Positions 45,904 to 58,147 are shown, numbered from the stretch's first letter. The stretch: 64,000 nucleotides of DNA from Corylus avellana (GCF_901000735.1 NC_081543.1:38064590-38128589); one strand, 5' to 3'. Notes: generated from the letters alone by a model not told the origin. Made by a program: numbers and translations.

Positions 45904-47018
45904 CTGTAGTATAATTTTTCATTGTGGAATAACTGTTGGAAACTCTCACTCTCCCTCCCTCTCGTCTTTTTCCTGAATTGAGTGTGAAATTTACAAAGGA
46001 ATATTGAGATATAAATAGAAAGTAAGAGAAGAAAAGAGAAAAATAAATAGAGAGAAAGAGAGGATTTGGGAACCTTTTGTTTTCTTCATTAAGAAATCAA
46101 TTAAATGTATTCCAAATAAAACCTCCTACGTTTTAATTGTCTCACATTGAGATATAAAAAGAAAGCAAGAGAAGATAAAAAGAAAAATAAAGAGAGAGAG
46201 AGAGAGAGAGAAAGAAAGAATTTGTAAACCTTTTGTTTTCTTCATTAAAACAGTTAAATATTTTACAAATAAAACCCATATGTTTTAATTGTCTCACATT
46301 GAGATATAATCATAAATCAAGAGAAGATAAAAAGAAAATTAAATAAAGAGAAAAAATATATATATAGGGGAAAAAAATAAAAATGGAAGAACATAAGCAT
46401 CGGAAATAAACATATAAAACGACAATACTAATATAATGGAAAATAAATGTTCTAGCAAAAAAGAAAAGAAATAAAAGAACTGTAGTATAATTTTTCATTG
46501 AGAAACAGCTATTTGAAACTCTCACTCTCCCTCCCTCTCGTCTTTTTCTTGAATTGAGTGTGAAATTTACAAAGGAACATTGAGACATAAATAGAAAGTA
46601 AGAGAAAAAAAGAGAAAAATAAACAGAGAGAAAGAGAGAATTTGGGAACCTTCGGTTTTCTCCATTAAGATATTAATTAAATACATTCCAAATAAAACCC
46701 CTACGTTTTAATTGTCTCACATTGAGATATAAAAAAAAAAAAGTAAGAGTCTCAAAAAAAAAAGAAAAAAAAGAGAGAAAGTAATAGAAGATAAAAAGAA
46801 AAATAAAGAAAGAGAGAGAGAGGGGGAGATAGAGAGTTTGTAAACCTTTTGTTTTCTTCATTAATACAGTTAAATATATTACAACTAGAACCCATACGTT
46901 TTAATAGTCTCATATTGAGATATAAACATAAAGCAAAAGAAGATGAAAATAAAATTAGATAAAGAGAGAGAATGAGAGAATTTGAAAACCTTTTGTTTTC
47001 TTCATTTAGACAATTCAA
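43684..47018 (-). mobile_element. Helitron-like terminus followed by AT-rich tandem repeats
   Basis: On the minus strand the sequence ends CCCGGCGCGTAGCGCGGG (a GC hairpin, 43695-43712), a few bases, then CTAG (43687-43684) followed by T. This is the classic Helitron 3' end. The rest is very AT-rich with long A/GA tracts and repeated modules of a few hundred bases (CCTTTTGTTTTCTTCATTAA, TTGTCTCACATTGAGATATAAA, GTAGTATAATTTTTCATTGAG). No Rep/helicase frame was seen, and the opposite 5' end was not identified, so the right border is nominal. Confidence 0.5.
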
Positions 47019-48955
47019 TGCACAAACAAATGATAGTAAACACATTATTGTTTCACAGTATGAAGATGTGAAAATTGTAGTTAAAACAAGTCAGTTGTAC
47101 ATATTAAAAGAAGTTCAAGATCATCACTTGCATGATGCGTATTTTGGTTTCCTTCTTCTCACATCTTTTTCTCTCTGTCTCACAGTCAGATAAAAAGCCC
47201 CATCACAGCAGTTGTTTGGTGCTTAATAACTCAACTTTCTATGTAGATGTTACTTGAAAAAATTACTTGTTCATATCAACTCGGTGATATGGTCCAAATA
47301 TATATTTAGCTCCCTATTCAAAATGGATTTGAGAATCAACAATCTAACACTTCCATACAAAGTGAATGGACTGCTTGAGTACATGTCATTATCCTGGTAT
47401 CAGAATATACCAAATTAGATACTGGTTTATTAATTTTCTGATTTCCTTTGTTATTGTGTTTCCTATTCTGAGTTATGTACAGTTAAAACACACAAAAATA
47501 TATCTAAAGTTAGGCATAAGTTTAAGCATTGCATGTTCACCACTCCAGGATCAGGGTCCTCTGTCCGGATATTTCCCAAGTATATTATTACATGATATGG
47601 GTGCATGACATCTCTTGGCTCATTGGACCTCTTCTAAATTAATAAAAGTTATAACCCATTAGTGGATGTTTGTAGAATTGATTGTGGGAATTGCCGTGTA
47701 CTTGTACTTGTTAATCCGTCGATCCATATATCCACATGTAACAATCCCATGGTAGCTAGCTGCTCAGGCCAAGAACCGGCTTAGAGCAACCACCGATTGC
47801 AATTCAAGGTGCGGTTTGGTCGCGAGTGGGGCGAGAATGTCTCAAGAGGTACTGGTCAAAAGGGTGTTTGCATGGACGGCTTCCACTCATTGAAATGAGC
47901 GAATAATATGGATTGTTATGTATTCATCAACGATAATAGCCTCGTTCAAAGGTGCCAAAGCAATGGGAGTGAAATTGTGCTTTGTCTGTGTATTTTTGAA
48001 AAGTCCTTCACAATGTTGATTAAAATTGTGCATTTGGTATACATTCTGAATAAATAATAATGACTAATCTCCGGTAGATGTTGCGCAATCTTTGACCTCC
48101 TCAAATTACCAAATGAACAACAAATTGCCTTAAAATAAGACCATGAAGAGAAAATTTTGAACATAAGATTGGAAGATTACCTATTACCCCTCTTGGAGTG
48201 GAGTTCAAGAATCAAAAGCTGCTCTTGTGGGGTAAGATTTCCACGCTTTTCACATCTGGTTTTACTTAATTTAGCCAATCTCAATCTGCAGCTCTTGCCA
48301 GTTCTCCTCAATCCATAAAACAGAGAAGAAAATGGTTAACAAAAAGGCTAATTAATGATCAAATTGCAACATGTTGTATAACTAATAATAAGCAGCTTAC
48401 CTGAACGTTTTGCAAGCAAATTCCAACGGCCCTCACCTTGATGAGTAATATAGTGAGTGAGCAATTTCACTAAGCAGCTCCCCTGCTTTTGGGATTAATC
48501 CCACGCACGCCTTGGCAATGATTAACATTTCATTGGTTGCAGTGGGTTGAAGAACTTCTGGTTGCATCCACCCCAAGTATTCTCAAAGCGGCATATGTTG
48601 AAGCTTTTGATCTTCTGATATAAATTTTACTGCCTCTTAAGAAAATTTGAGATGGAATTGCCTCTTTTGTTACTATATTTACAATTGCACAATGGTTTTT
48701 TTCCCTGTTGTTAATTATTAATCCCTCTCCTTTGGCATTCCATTTCTCATTTACATCCCTGTATTGTTGGCTGTAAAGTTGCAAAACAATACCAATTCTA
48801 AAACAATCAATCGCCATCGATACATGCACTCCAGAGAAGCAATGTCACATCTTTCTAAGAAAACATTGTATTAGTATGTGTATTAGGTTCCAATTGGACA
48901 ATATAAGTTATTACAATGAACCCCAATTGTGATTAGTCCCTTTGGATATGAAGTG
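47019..48955 (-). repeat. Left arm of the 47-53.7 kb palindrome
   Basis: Reverse complement of 51607-53697 (TATCATTTGTTTGTGCA, CATGTCATTATCCTG, GGATATATGGATCGACGG, CACTTCATATCC). The left limit is next to the AT-rich Helitron-like repeats; the right limit is the N gap. Confidence 0.88.
48064..48316 (-). pseudogene. R2R3-MYB fragment (copy 2)
   Basis: Reverse-complement counterpart of the 52.4-kb copy: [17 protein letters not shown] on 48190-48240 and KIAQHLP on 48075-48100. The acceptor before the first exon has mutated (AAGGG to ATGGA) and that before the second is altered, so it cannot splice normally. Fragment only. Confidence 0.75.
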
Positions 48956-49055
48956 NNNNNNNNNNNNNNNNNNNNNNNNNNNNNNNNNNNNNNNNNNNNN
49001 NNNNNNNNNNNNNNNNNNNNNNNNNNNNNNNNNNNNNNNNNNNNNNNNNNNNNNN
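48956..49055. other. Assembly gap (100 N)
   Basis: Cuts the left palindrome arm from the RLK3 side. Confidence 0.95.
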
Positions 49056-49565
49056 TTTTTTGCATAGTTATTTGACGTCATTTAGGTTTACAACATTTGT
49101 TTGACATCACAAATTAGATGATTTAATTATTTATGATTGCGCAATTGTTTGACTCGACTCTTAGCATTTCTCTTCTTGTTATTTGGGGATTATGGAGATT
49201 GTTAGGAAAAATAGTTCACGCTCAAAGGTACTTTTTTTCTTGGACCCTATAAATCGTGTTAAATTTATTATGTTATGCTAGTTTTATTTATTTATTTATT
49301 TTTATTCTAAGCTATTTTGCTAGTTTTTTTTTTTTAATTTTTTTTTAATTCTAATCTATTTTCCTAGTTATTTATATTATTGTGTATTTGTGATGCCATG
49401 AGATTAGATGCAGCATTTCTATGCTTTTATTTTATACAAACATACATATAAAGAAATTATGTGTATTTATGTGTTTTTTTATTTATATAAGTCCGTCCAT
49501 CTCCTCAACCAAAAAAAAAAAAAAATTTCCATCCCCCCATACCTCAAATCCTAGTTCCGCCCCTG
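49056..49565. repeat. AT-rich repeat ending at RLK3 intron
   Basis: Poly-T-rich DNA ending TCAAATCCTAGTTCCGCCCCTG, a terminal motif seen in other short repeats of the window (14.4, 25.0, 28.1 kb). It abuts the RLK3 intron at about 49566 (GTCTCTAGTCTTGGCTCAAG). Probably the insertion or deletion that removed the RLK3 5' half. Confidence 0.45.
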
Positions 49566-49759
49566 GTCTCTAGTCTTGGCTCAAGGACTAGAGATTCCAC
49601 AACAACAAAATATTGCATTCAATTCTTATTTCTCAAAATGGATTGTTTGTTTAAGAGCTAAAAGGTTTTACTCTTTATCATTGGTAATGTATATTTCCTA
49701 TGAATGTAGCTCACTATTTTTTTGTATTTTGTATTCTTTATAACAACAAATAATTTCAG

Positions 49760-49992
49760 GGAATATTGCTAAAAGGGAATGAGGTAGCTGTAAAAAGATT
49801 ATCAAAAAGATCCGGGCAAGGTTGGGAGGAGCTAAAAAATGAAGCAATGCTCATAGCCAAGCTTCAACACAGGAATCTTGTTAGACTTCTGGGCTGCTGC
49901 ATTGAACGAGATGAAAAAATACTAATTTATGAGTATATGCTCAATAAAAGCTTGGATTTCTTCCTTTTTGGTTTGTAATATCTCCCATTTTG

Positions 49993-50035
<43 letters not shown>

Positions 50036-51183
50036 CTTCTTCTTTTTTGCTTTTTGCATGTTTGATTTTTATGGTCCTTTGCATTTGATTCACTAATTAT
50101 CAATTTACTCATATATGTAAAGCAGATCAAGAGAAGCGTAGGATATTAAATTGGAGGACTCGTGTTAGAGTTATTGAAGGAATTGCTCAAGGACTTCTTT
50201 ATCTTCATCAGTATTCCAGATTAAGGATTATTCATAGGGACTTGAAGCCAAGCAATATTTTGTTGGACATAGACATGAATCCCAAGATATCAGATTTCGG
50301 GATGGCAAGAATATTTGGCGGAAATGAGTCGCAAGCAAATACAAATAGGATTGTTGGCACTTAGTAAGTAATATAATTAAGGAAACTTTTGAATTATAAA
50401 AATCAACACAAAAGTAGCAATTACTAATATTTTTAACTTGATGATGGTGTACAGTGGTTATATGTCCCCTGAATATGCTTTGGAAGGCCTCTTTTCAATC
50501 AAATCCGATGTTTTTAGTTTTGGCGTATTATTGTTGGAAATTGTGAGTGGCAAGAAGAATACTGGTTTTTATCAACATGACTGTCTTCATCTTATTGGAT
50601 ATGTGAGTATCTTATTTGCATTTTTTGTTGTAGAAATTGAAAACACTTATAATTTACTTTGATTCATAACCGGGAGTTGTTGAACAAATGTGCATTATTG
50701 CCATTAAAACAAATTTAGTCCTCTATTCTTGAAATTTTAGAACACGAAATAGATCGTATAGAACATATTATTGGTGTCAAAAGCTTAAACTAATAGAAAA
50801 TTATGTATTTAATCATTTACCATCATTCTAACATTTTGTAATTTTCCTCTTCTTCTTTGTTTTGGGATTTTAAGGCATGGGAATTATGGACAAATGATAG
50901 GGGATCAGATTTGGTGGATCCACTACTTGATGATATATCCTCTATGCAGATGGTATTAAGATATGTTAACATAGCTCTCCTTTGTGTTCAAGAAAGTGCA
51001 GATGATAGACCGACCATGTCTGACGTTGTTCCTATGCTTAGCAATGAAAGTGTAGTTCTACCTTATCCCAAAGAACCTGCTTTCTTGAATGTGAGAAGTA
51101 TGTCAAAGGCAAACCCAGTGAACAACAAGCCACAAATATGTTCTCTGAATGGTGCAACGATTTCAACTATGGAAGGCCGGTAA
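49760..51183 (+). CDS. RLK3: intact kinase half of an S-domain receptor kinase, 5'-truncated
   Basis: Exons 49760-49970, 50126-50363, 50455-50602 and 50875-51183 have the same lengths as their RLK1 counterparts (211, 238, 148, 309) and join in frame to 301 codons plus stop. It has [20 protein letters not shown] with the catalytic Lys, [44 protein letters not shown] and the C-terminal [13 protein letters not shown]. Missing: lectin, membrane segment and the glycine-loop exon, lost at about 49566 inside the preceding intron. No ATG or promoter is evident, so expression is uncertain; an internal Met (EAMLIAK) would give a defective kinase. It sits between the arms of a palindrome. It is the least damaged kinase in the window. 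Confidence 0.8.
49996..50031. repeat. TA microsatellite in RLK3 intron
   Basis: About 18 TA repeats just downstream of the first RLK3 exon; absent in RLK1. Confidence 0.9.
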
Positions 51184-51606
51184 CTTTTGAAAGTCCAACC
51201 ATAAACGCGCATATTCTCAGAGTAAATTGTCAGAAAACATTCAATCTCTTTACTTATGGTCTGTAACATTATTCCATTGTGTATTGGATCTTTGGGTCTT
51301 TAGCCATATAATCTCATATTACAGTTTTTTATATGTATCTTGAAAACTTGTTTATACTACTTTTATGTCGTCACAGTCTAATAGACAATGACGGAACGAG
51401 GGGATCCTTGTCAAAATTAGGTTTTCTCTGGCCTCTCAATGAAAAATCTTAGTTTCGTCCCTAGTGACAAGTTAATTTTGTGTTAAGAGTAACAACTCTA
51501 TCGATCTAATAAATGTATTGTGATTATTCTATAGCTTTGCCAAGATATTCAAGAAAAATCTGTGAATAGTTTGTACAAAAAGTGTCATGATATAGGGTGC
51601 ACTGAC

Positions 51607-53697
51607 CACTTCATATCCAAAGGGACTAATCACAATTGTGGTTCATTGTAATAACTTATATAGTCCAATTTGACCTAATACACATACTAATACAATGTTT
51701 TCTTAGAAAGATGTGACATTGCTTCTCTAGAGTGCATGTATGGATGGCGATTGATTGTTTTAGATTTGGTATTGTTTTGTAACTTTACAGCCAACAGTAC
51801 AGGGATGTAAGTGAGAAATGGAATGCCAAATGCGAGGGATTAATAATTATCAACAGGGAAAAAAACCATTATGCAATTGTAAATATAGTAACAAAAGAGG
51901 CAATTCCATCTCAAACTTTCTTAAGAGGCAGTAAAATTTATATCAGAAGATCAAAAGCTTCAACAGATGCCGGAAAGAAATACATCTATGCAAGCTTTGA
52001 GAATACTTGAGGCGGATGCAACCAGAAGTTCTTCAACCCCTGCAACCAATGAAATGTTAATCATTGCCATGGCGTGCGTGGGATTAATCCCGAAAGCAGG
52101 GGAGCTGCTTAGTGAAATTATTTCACTCACTATATTACTCATCAAGGTGAGGGCCGTTGGAATTTGCTTGCAAAACGTCCTGGTTAGCTGCTTATTATTA
52201 TTATCTCCCTGTAACCTTTTTTCTTATTCAATTAGAAAAAAAAAAAAAGAAAAAAGAAAAAAGAAAAAAGAAAAAAAGCTGCTTATTATTAATTATACAA
52301 CATGTTGCAATTTGATCATTCATCAGCCTTTTTGTTAACCATTTTTTTCTCTGTTTTAAGGGTTGAGGAGAACTGGCAAGAGCTGCAGATTGAGATTGGC
52401 TAAATTATGTAAAACCAGATGTAAAAAGCGTGGAAATCTTACCCCACAAGAGCAGCTCTTGATTCTTGAACTCCACTCCAAGTGGGGTAATAGGTAATCT
52501 TCCAATCTTATGTTCAAAATTTTCTCTTCACTCTTGTTCTGTGAACTAGAATATGTTGGTATATTTATATGCATGGTCTTATTTTAAGGCAATTTGTTGT
52601 TCATTTGGTAATTTTAGGTGGTCAAAGATTGCGCAACATCTACCGGAGATTAGTCATTATTATTTATTCAGAATGTATACCAAATGCACAATTTTAATCA
52701 ACATTGTGAAGGACTTTTCAAAAATACACAATGTCACAATGCACAATTTCACTCCCATTGCTTTGGCACCTTTGAACGAGGCTATTATCGTTGATGAATA
52801 CATAACAATCCATATTAAACGCTCATTTCAATGCGTGGAAGCTGTCCATGCAAACACCCTTTTGACCAGTACCTCTTGAGACATTCTCACCCCACTCGCG
52901 AACAAACCGCACCTTGAATTGCAATCGGCGGTTGCTCTAAGCCGGTTCTTGGCCTGAGCAGCTAGCTACCATGGGATTGTTACATGTGGATATATGGATC
53001 GACGGATTAACAAGTACAAGTACACGGCAATTCCCACAATCAATTCTACAAACATCCACTAATGGGTTATAACTTTATTAATTTAGAAGAGGTCCAATGA
53101 GCCAAGGGATACACCCATATCATATAATAATATACGTGGGAAATATCTGGACAGAGGACCCTGATCCTGAGTGGTGAACATGCAATGTTAAAACTTATGC
53201 CTAACTTTAGATATATTTTTGTGTGTTTTAACTGTACATAACTCAGAATAGGAAACACAATAACAAAGGAAATCAGAATATTAATAAACCAGTATCTAAT
53301 TTGGTATATTCTGATATCAGGATAATGACATGTACTCAAGCAGTCCATTCACTTTGTGTGGAAGTGTTAGATTGTTGATTCTCAAATCCTTTTTAAATAG
53401 GGAGCTAAATATATATTTGGACCATATCACCGAGTTGATATGAACAAGTAATTTTTTCAAGTAACATCTACATATAGAAAGTTGAGTTATTAAGCACCAA
53501 ACAACTGCTGTGATGGGGCTTTTTGTCTGACTGAGAGACACAGAGAAAAAGATGTGAGAAGAAGGAAACCAAAATCCGCATCATGCAAGTGATGATCTTG
53601 AACTTCTTTTAATATGTACAACTGACTTGTTTTAACTACAATTTTCACATCTTCATAGTGTGAAACAATAATGTATATACTATCATTTGTTTGTGCA
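51607..53697 (+). repeat. Right arm of the 47-53.7 kb palindrome
   Basis: Inverted copy of 47019-48955, a little longer owing to A/GAAAAA tract expansion (52230-52275). It ends exactly at the splice acceptor of the first visible NHX exon (TTTGTGCAG|TTG). It contains the unexplained GLIPKAGELLSE open segment (52079-52114) and the MYB exons. Confidence 0.88.
52361..52655 (+). pseudogene. R2R3-MYB fragment (copy 3), two exons
   Basis: Exon 52361-52493 reads [19 protein letters not shown] then [21 protein letters not shown], and joins through a GTAATC…TTTTAG intron to WSKIAQHLP at 52618-52650. Intron position and residues match R2R3-MYB genes (the WGNR|WSKIA junction). The key Trp of CRLRW is Leu, and after HLP the expected GRTDNEIKNYW is replaced by unrelated sequence, so the DNA-recognition helix is lost. 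The first exon (start of R2) is absent. A transcription-factor gene relic. Confidence 0.82.
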
Positions 53698-54099
53698 GTT
53701 GCTACAAGTCAGTGGAATTCTTACTGTTTTCTTTTGTGAGATTCTGATGTCACACTATGCGTGGCATAATGTTAGTGAGAGTTCAAGAATCACGACCTGG
53801 TATGCGTGAAGGAGTTGTTTTGGATTTTAGGACGACATTAAAAAGTCATAACTGATTATGCTCTCTACTTGGTTTATTGCCTCCTCTCTGCAGGCATGTG
53901 TTTGCTACAATGTCATGTATTGCAGAAACATTCATATTTCTCTATGTGGGAATGGATGCTCTTGACATTGAAATGTGGAGAATGACCAAATTAAGGTGCT
54001 ATTTCTCTCCTACTACAGTCCAACTCTGTCATATTTCAGTAAGTTATTGATAAAAGTTCAGATCATCCAATTTAGTTTTAAGTTGCCGTATACTGACAT

Positions 54100-54330
54100 T
54101 GTAACATCCCACCCCAATGACACATAATATTGTCCGCTTTTGGCTCCCCTCGAACCAGACTTCCCAGAAGGTCACCCATCTTGGTACTACTCTAGCAGAA
54201 GCACGCTTAACTGCGGAGTTCTGATGGAATCATGACCATCATGGCTTTAAAACGCATTGTTGTCATTAAGGGTGTAGTATACATTTAAGCACATCCTCAT
54301 CTCCATACCCAGGCGATGTGGGACGTCACA
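54100..54330 (-). mobile_element. Cassandra LTR a (231 bp, inverted)
   Basis: Minus strand TGTGACGTCCCACATCGCC…GGGGTGGGATGTTACA. It contains the 5S-rRNA-like stretch (…CATCAGAACTCCGCAGTTAAG… on minus, near 54190-54235), the hallmark of Cassandra TRIMs. It is followed on minus by a 152-bp interior (54482-54331 in reverse) ending in the primer site at 54480-54468. Confidence 0.9.
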
Positions 54331-54485
54331 ATCACCTCCTCTTAGGACCGAGCGTCCCCGCTGGCGACCCTCATGAGATTAGCCCATTCTTGGCGTCCGC
54401 CCCAGCGAGTGCCCGCTAGTGACCTTCATGGGCTTGTGCACACTCCCCCCATCTCAGGCTGGGCAATGGCTCTGATACCAAATTC

Positions 54486-57400
54486 TGTGACGACCCGCTT
54501 GATAAAAGCAAGATTAAAAATTTTTCTTTTAAAAAAAACCAACCACCCACAACAAAGCAGATTGTCACAATGGCATGGTGATACCACAGTATGCCACGAA
54601 CCCATGCATTAACCTGATTGACAATATCATAAGTCTCACAGAGCTACATGCATCATCAATGATTCATCAGAGGTCATATCTTTGCAGCGGAATATAAATA
54701 ACATAAGACATAACACATCAGAGCTGATTAATACATCTAAGTGATTAAAGCTTACATATAAAAGAATGGCTATACAAAAGGGTCACATGCGACACGAGCC
54801 ATATACAAAATAACAATGTCTAAGCATATACATGAATGCTCTTCAAAAGAGGGCTATCAAGTAGTCCAACAAAATAAGTACTCAATGTGTCCAGGCCTCA
54901 GGCACCGTGGTAACCCAGATATATAGCTACTGGATCATCATCTAGGGTCCCTGTACCTGCATCAACATCATCTACACCATGGGAATCACCACCACCCATG
55001 ATGCATGCGGATTTCATGAGCCTGCCGTCTCCATAAAATATAGACGCTCAGTAGTATAGAACTCATTAGACTTTCAAAAAGAATCATCATTTGAAAACAT
55101 ATTAGATCAGTTGTGAAAGTATACGTAAGCCCGATCTTCCGCTCTCGGAACATGTGCATACTAACCCATCTAACTTTATACATACTTACATATTTATAGC
55201 TTAACAATTAAACATATGGAAAGTCACCATGTATCATCTATCCATAACGATATACATACACACGGTTCCATCTCCCGTCTCGTATGCATACAAATACGTC
55301 TAACATAAAAATCATCATATGCAACAATGCAAGCATCATATATCATCATCATCATCATAACATTCTTGCCATGCAAACTCATGTTCATCATTGTCATTCT
55401 TGTTTCTGTGTGTACCATTTGTCCCTGTCCTTACTCTGCTTGCCTCTACTTGTGCCATCTACAGAGTAAGGCCAATCCTTGTTTTGCTTGCCCTTACTTG
55501 TGCCATCTGCAAAACAAGGACCGTTCTTACTTTGCTTGCCGCTACTTGTGCCATTTACAAAGTAAGACCAGTTACCTTTCCTTTAACATCATTTGTCTCT
55601 GTCCTTACTCTGTTTGCCCCTACTTGTGCCATCTACAGAGTAAGGCCAATCCTTATTTTTCTTGCCCCTACTTGTGCCATCTACAAAACAAGGACCGTTC
55701 TTACTTTGCTTGCCGCTACTTGGGCCATCTACAAAGCAAGACCAGTTACCTTTTCTTCAACATCATTTGTCCCTAACCCTACTTTGCTTGCCGCTACTTG
55801 TGCCATCTACAAAGTAAGGCCGGGTTATCGTGCCTTTATCATCATTTTCATGCAATCATATGATATGCATGCTTATGCTTATGCTCATCATCTTGTGCCA
55901 TTTCCATCATGAGACCAACCCTGCGGTAGGAGACTTGTCATCGCTACCAGGGGTCGTCATGTTGTTTTCTGTTATACATGAGTCCAGTTCTACGGTAGTG
56001 AGACAATACTCAATCACCATCGGAGTTGAACCCTGTTTCCATTATGCATGGGCCAGCTCTACGGTAGTGAGACCATACTCAATCACTACCGGAGTTGAAC
56101 CCTGTTTCCATTTCATTGCTCATGCTATGTTCATGCTTATGTCAATAAATCCTTGAACTCATATTCTATCATAACTCATATCATAAAATCATAGAATCAT
56201 GTCATCAACCATGTAAACCATGTAAACCAACCAATGCACATAACAACATAATCATCTCATTATCTTGCAAACCCATAAAGCTCATAGAAACATCACATCA
56301 AACATTTATCCAACACATCTCATAGAACATCATTAGTAGTCATAGTATCTCAAAACATCATACATCAATCGTTCAACCAAAACATCTTTTATACTTTAAG
56401 AATAGTATCCCCTTTTGCCCAGTAAGTAAAATACTTACCTTGTTTGCTTGAGTACCCTTTGGTGGATTCTTGACTCAACCGCAATGCACCTAAGCATTTA
56501 CATAATAAACACATAATTAAGCTCTATTCTTAGCTTAACAACTCATACTCTATAAAGATACTTGAACACTACAAGTATCACGCTCCATTAGCTAATGGAT
56601 TAATTATCTAATAACTTAGTTACATTGAACTATGATTCTACATCATAATATATTAAATCACTAAATCTTGAGGCATATGCATACACTCTAGGTTAAGTAT
56701 TACACTTAACCCTATAATTGTTATTCTCTTCTAAGCCATTTAATCTAGCAATTTATCCCAAACTTTATAATTCTCATAACACTTACAATAATCATTATGA
56801 TTCTATTATGACATATTAGAACCTAAACCCTATAGTTATCAATTTCCATGAAAGCCATGAAAACCTAGGATTAATTAACACTTTAAATGTAATTAATCAA
56901 TTCAAACAACATTCTTAGTGTTTACATACCAAAAGCCCAAAATTAATTCAAACTATATAAAATTAGGGTTTATGTCCATACTTTACCAATAAGTAAAATT
57001 GGAGTTTCAACCCATTAATTTTACAACCCAGAGCTTGAATCATGCATAGTAATTTACTACACATAAAAGCCCCACATTAATTTTAGGAATTAGGTTTCTT
57101 ATCAAATTTCCCCAATTTTCGGACCTAATTAAAAATCCCTTAAATCATTATGATTTCAAGCTTGATACCCAAAAAAACTAAAGATTTTAACAATATAACA
57201 AAATCCCATTCAAGAACCCTAATTTTCGGACCCAAATCAAAGCCCCATAAATCCACACAATTTCTAGCTTCTAATCTCACAAGCATAACGAAAATTACAA
57301 GAAAAGACTAAAGTTTTTACCTCACAAGCACCTTGGTCGAAACCCCCTAAAAATTCGTCACTTTCCTTTTCTTTTCTTTTTATTCTTCTTCTTCTCCTTC

Positions 57401-57540
57401 TTCTTTCTTTCTTTCTCATGGCCAGCATCACCTCTCTCTCTCAATCTACAGCTCTTTCTCTCTCAATCTAGGCCGTATGTGTTTGTGTGTGGAAGGAGAA
57501 AAAGTGAGACAAAGGGAGAATGGGGGACTTGATTGTGACA
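54486..57540 (-). mobile_element. Family X LTR-like segment inside the Cassandra complex
   Basis: On minus it ends CGGGTCGTCACA followed by GAATT and the primer site TGGTATCAGAGCC. The last 600 bp match the fragment at 7500-8113. The other limit shares the 7 bases TGTGACA with the adjacent Cassandra LTR, so the border is ambiguous by that much. It contains tandem hairpins (55429-55820) and a second palindromic repeat (55985-56110, TCTACGGTAGTGAG … CAATCACTACCGGAG). No coding frame recognised. Confidence 0.55.
55429..55820. repeat. Array of seven short stem-loop repeats
   Basis: Each unit of about 40-45 bp has an outer stem around a constant loop core CTACTTGTGCCATCTAC. Stems vary by unit: CCTTACTCTG/CAGAGTAAGG, CCTTGTTTTG/CAAAACAAGG, CTTACTTTG/CAAAGTAAG. 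Units 1-3 repeat as 4-6 in a roughly 190-bp higher-order period, followed by unit 7. Confidence 0.85.
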
Positions 57541-57764
57541 TCCCACATCGCCTGGGTATGGAGATGAGGATGTACTTAAATGTATACTATATCCTTAATG
57601 ACAACAACGCGTTTTAAAGCCGTGATGGTCATGATCCCATTAGAACTCTGCAGTTAAGCGTGCTTCTGTTGAAGTAATGCTAGGATGGGTGACCTCCTGG
57701 GAAGTCTGGTTCGAGGGGAGCCAAAAACGAATAATATTGTGTGTCATTGGGGTGGGATGTTACA
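57534..57764 (+). mobile_element. Cassandra LTR b (231 bp)
   Basis: TGTGACATCCCACATCGCC … GGTGGGATGTTACA with the 5S-like segment near 57620-57710. Followed by the primer site at 57767-57779 and a 152-bp interior. Confidence 0.9.
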
Positions 57765-57916
57765 ATTGGTATCAGAGCCATTTCCTTACCTGAGATAGGG
57801 GGAGCGTGCACAAGCCCATGAAGGTCGCTAGCGGGCACTCGCTAGGGCAGACGCCAAGAATGGGCTAATCCCATGAGGGTCGCCAGCGGGGACGCTGCGT
57901 CCTAAGAGGGGGTGAT

Positions 57917-58147
57917 TGTGACGTCCCACATCGCCTAGGTATGGAGATAAGGATGTGCTTAAATGTATACTGCACCCTTAATGATAACAACGCGTTTTAA
58001 AGCCGTGATGGTCATAATCCCATCAGAACTCCGCAGTTAAGTGTGCTTCTGCTGGAGTAGTACCAGGATGGGTGACCTCCTAGGAAGTCTGGTTCGAGGG
58101 GAGCCAAAAGCGGACAATATTGTGTGTCATTGGGGTGGGATGTTACA
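57917..58147 (+). mobile_element. Cassandra LTR c (231 bp)
   Basis: Same length and ends as b. The 5S-like part is the best preserved (CCCATCAGAACTCCGCAGTT, then TAGTACCAGGATGGGTGACC, about 58018-58080). Followed by the primer site at 58150-58162 and a second 152-bp interior (58148-58299). Confidence 0.9.

Noticed and set aside
55429..55820. CRISPR-like array
   Set aside because: Plant nuclear context; repeats are stem-loops with no unique spacers and no cas genes.
57976..58100. 5S rRNA gene
   Set aside because: The 5S-like sequence lacks the normal 5' end and sits at the same place in four 231-bp LTRs next to Met-tRNA primer sites. It is the Cassandra LTR insert, not an rRNA gene array.
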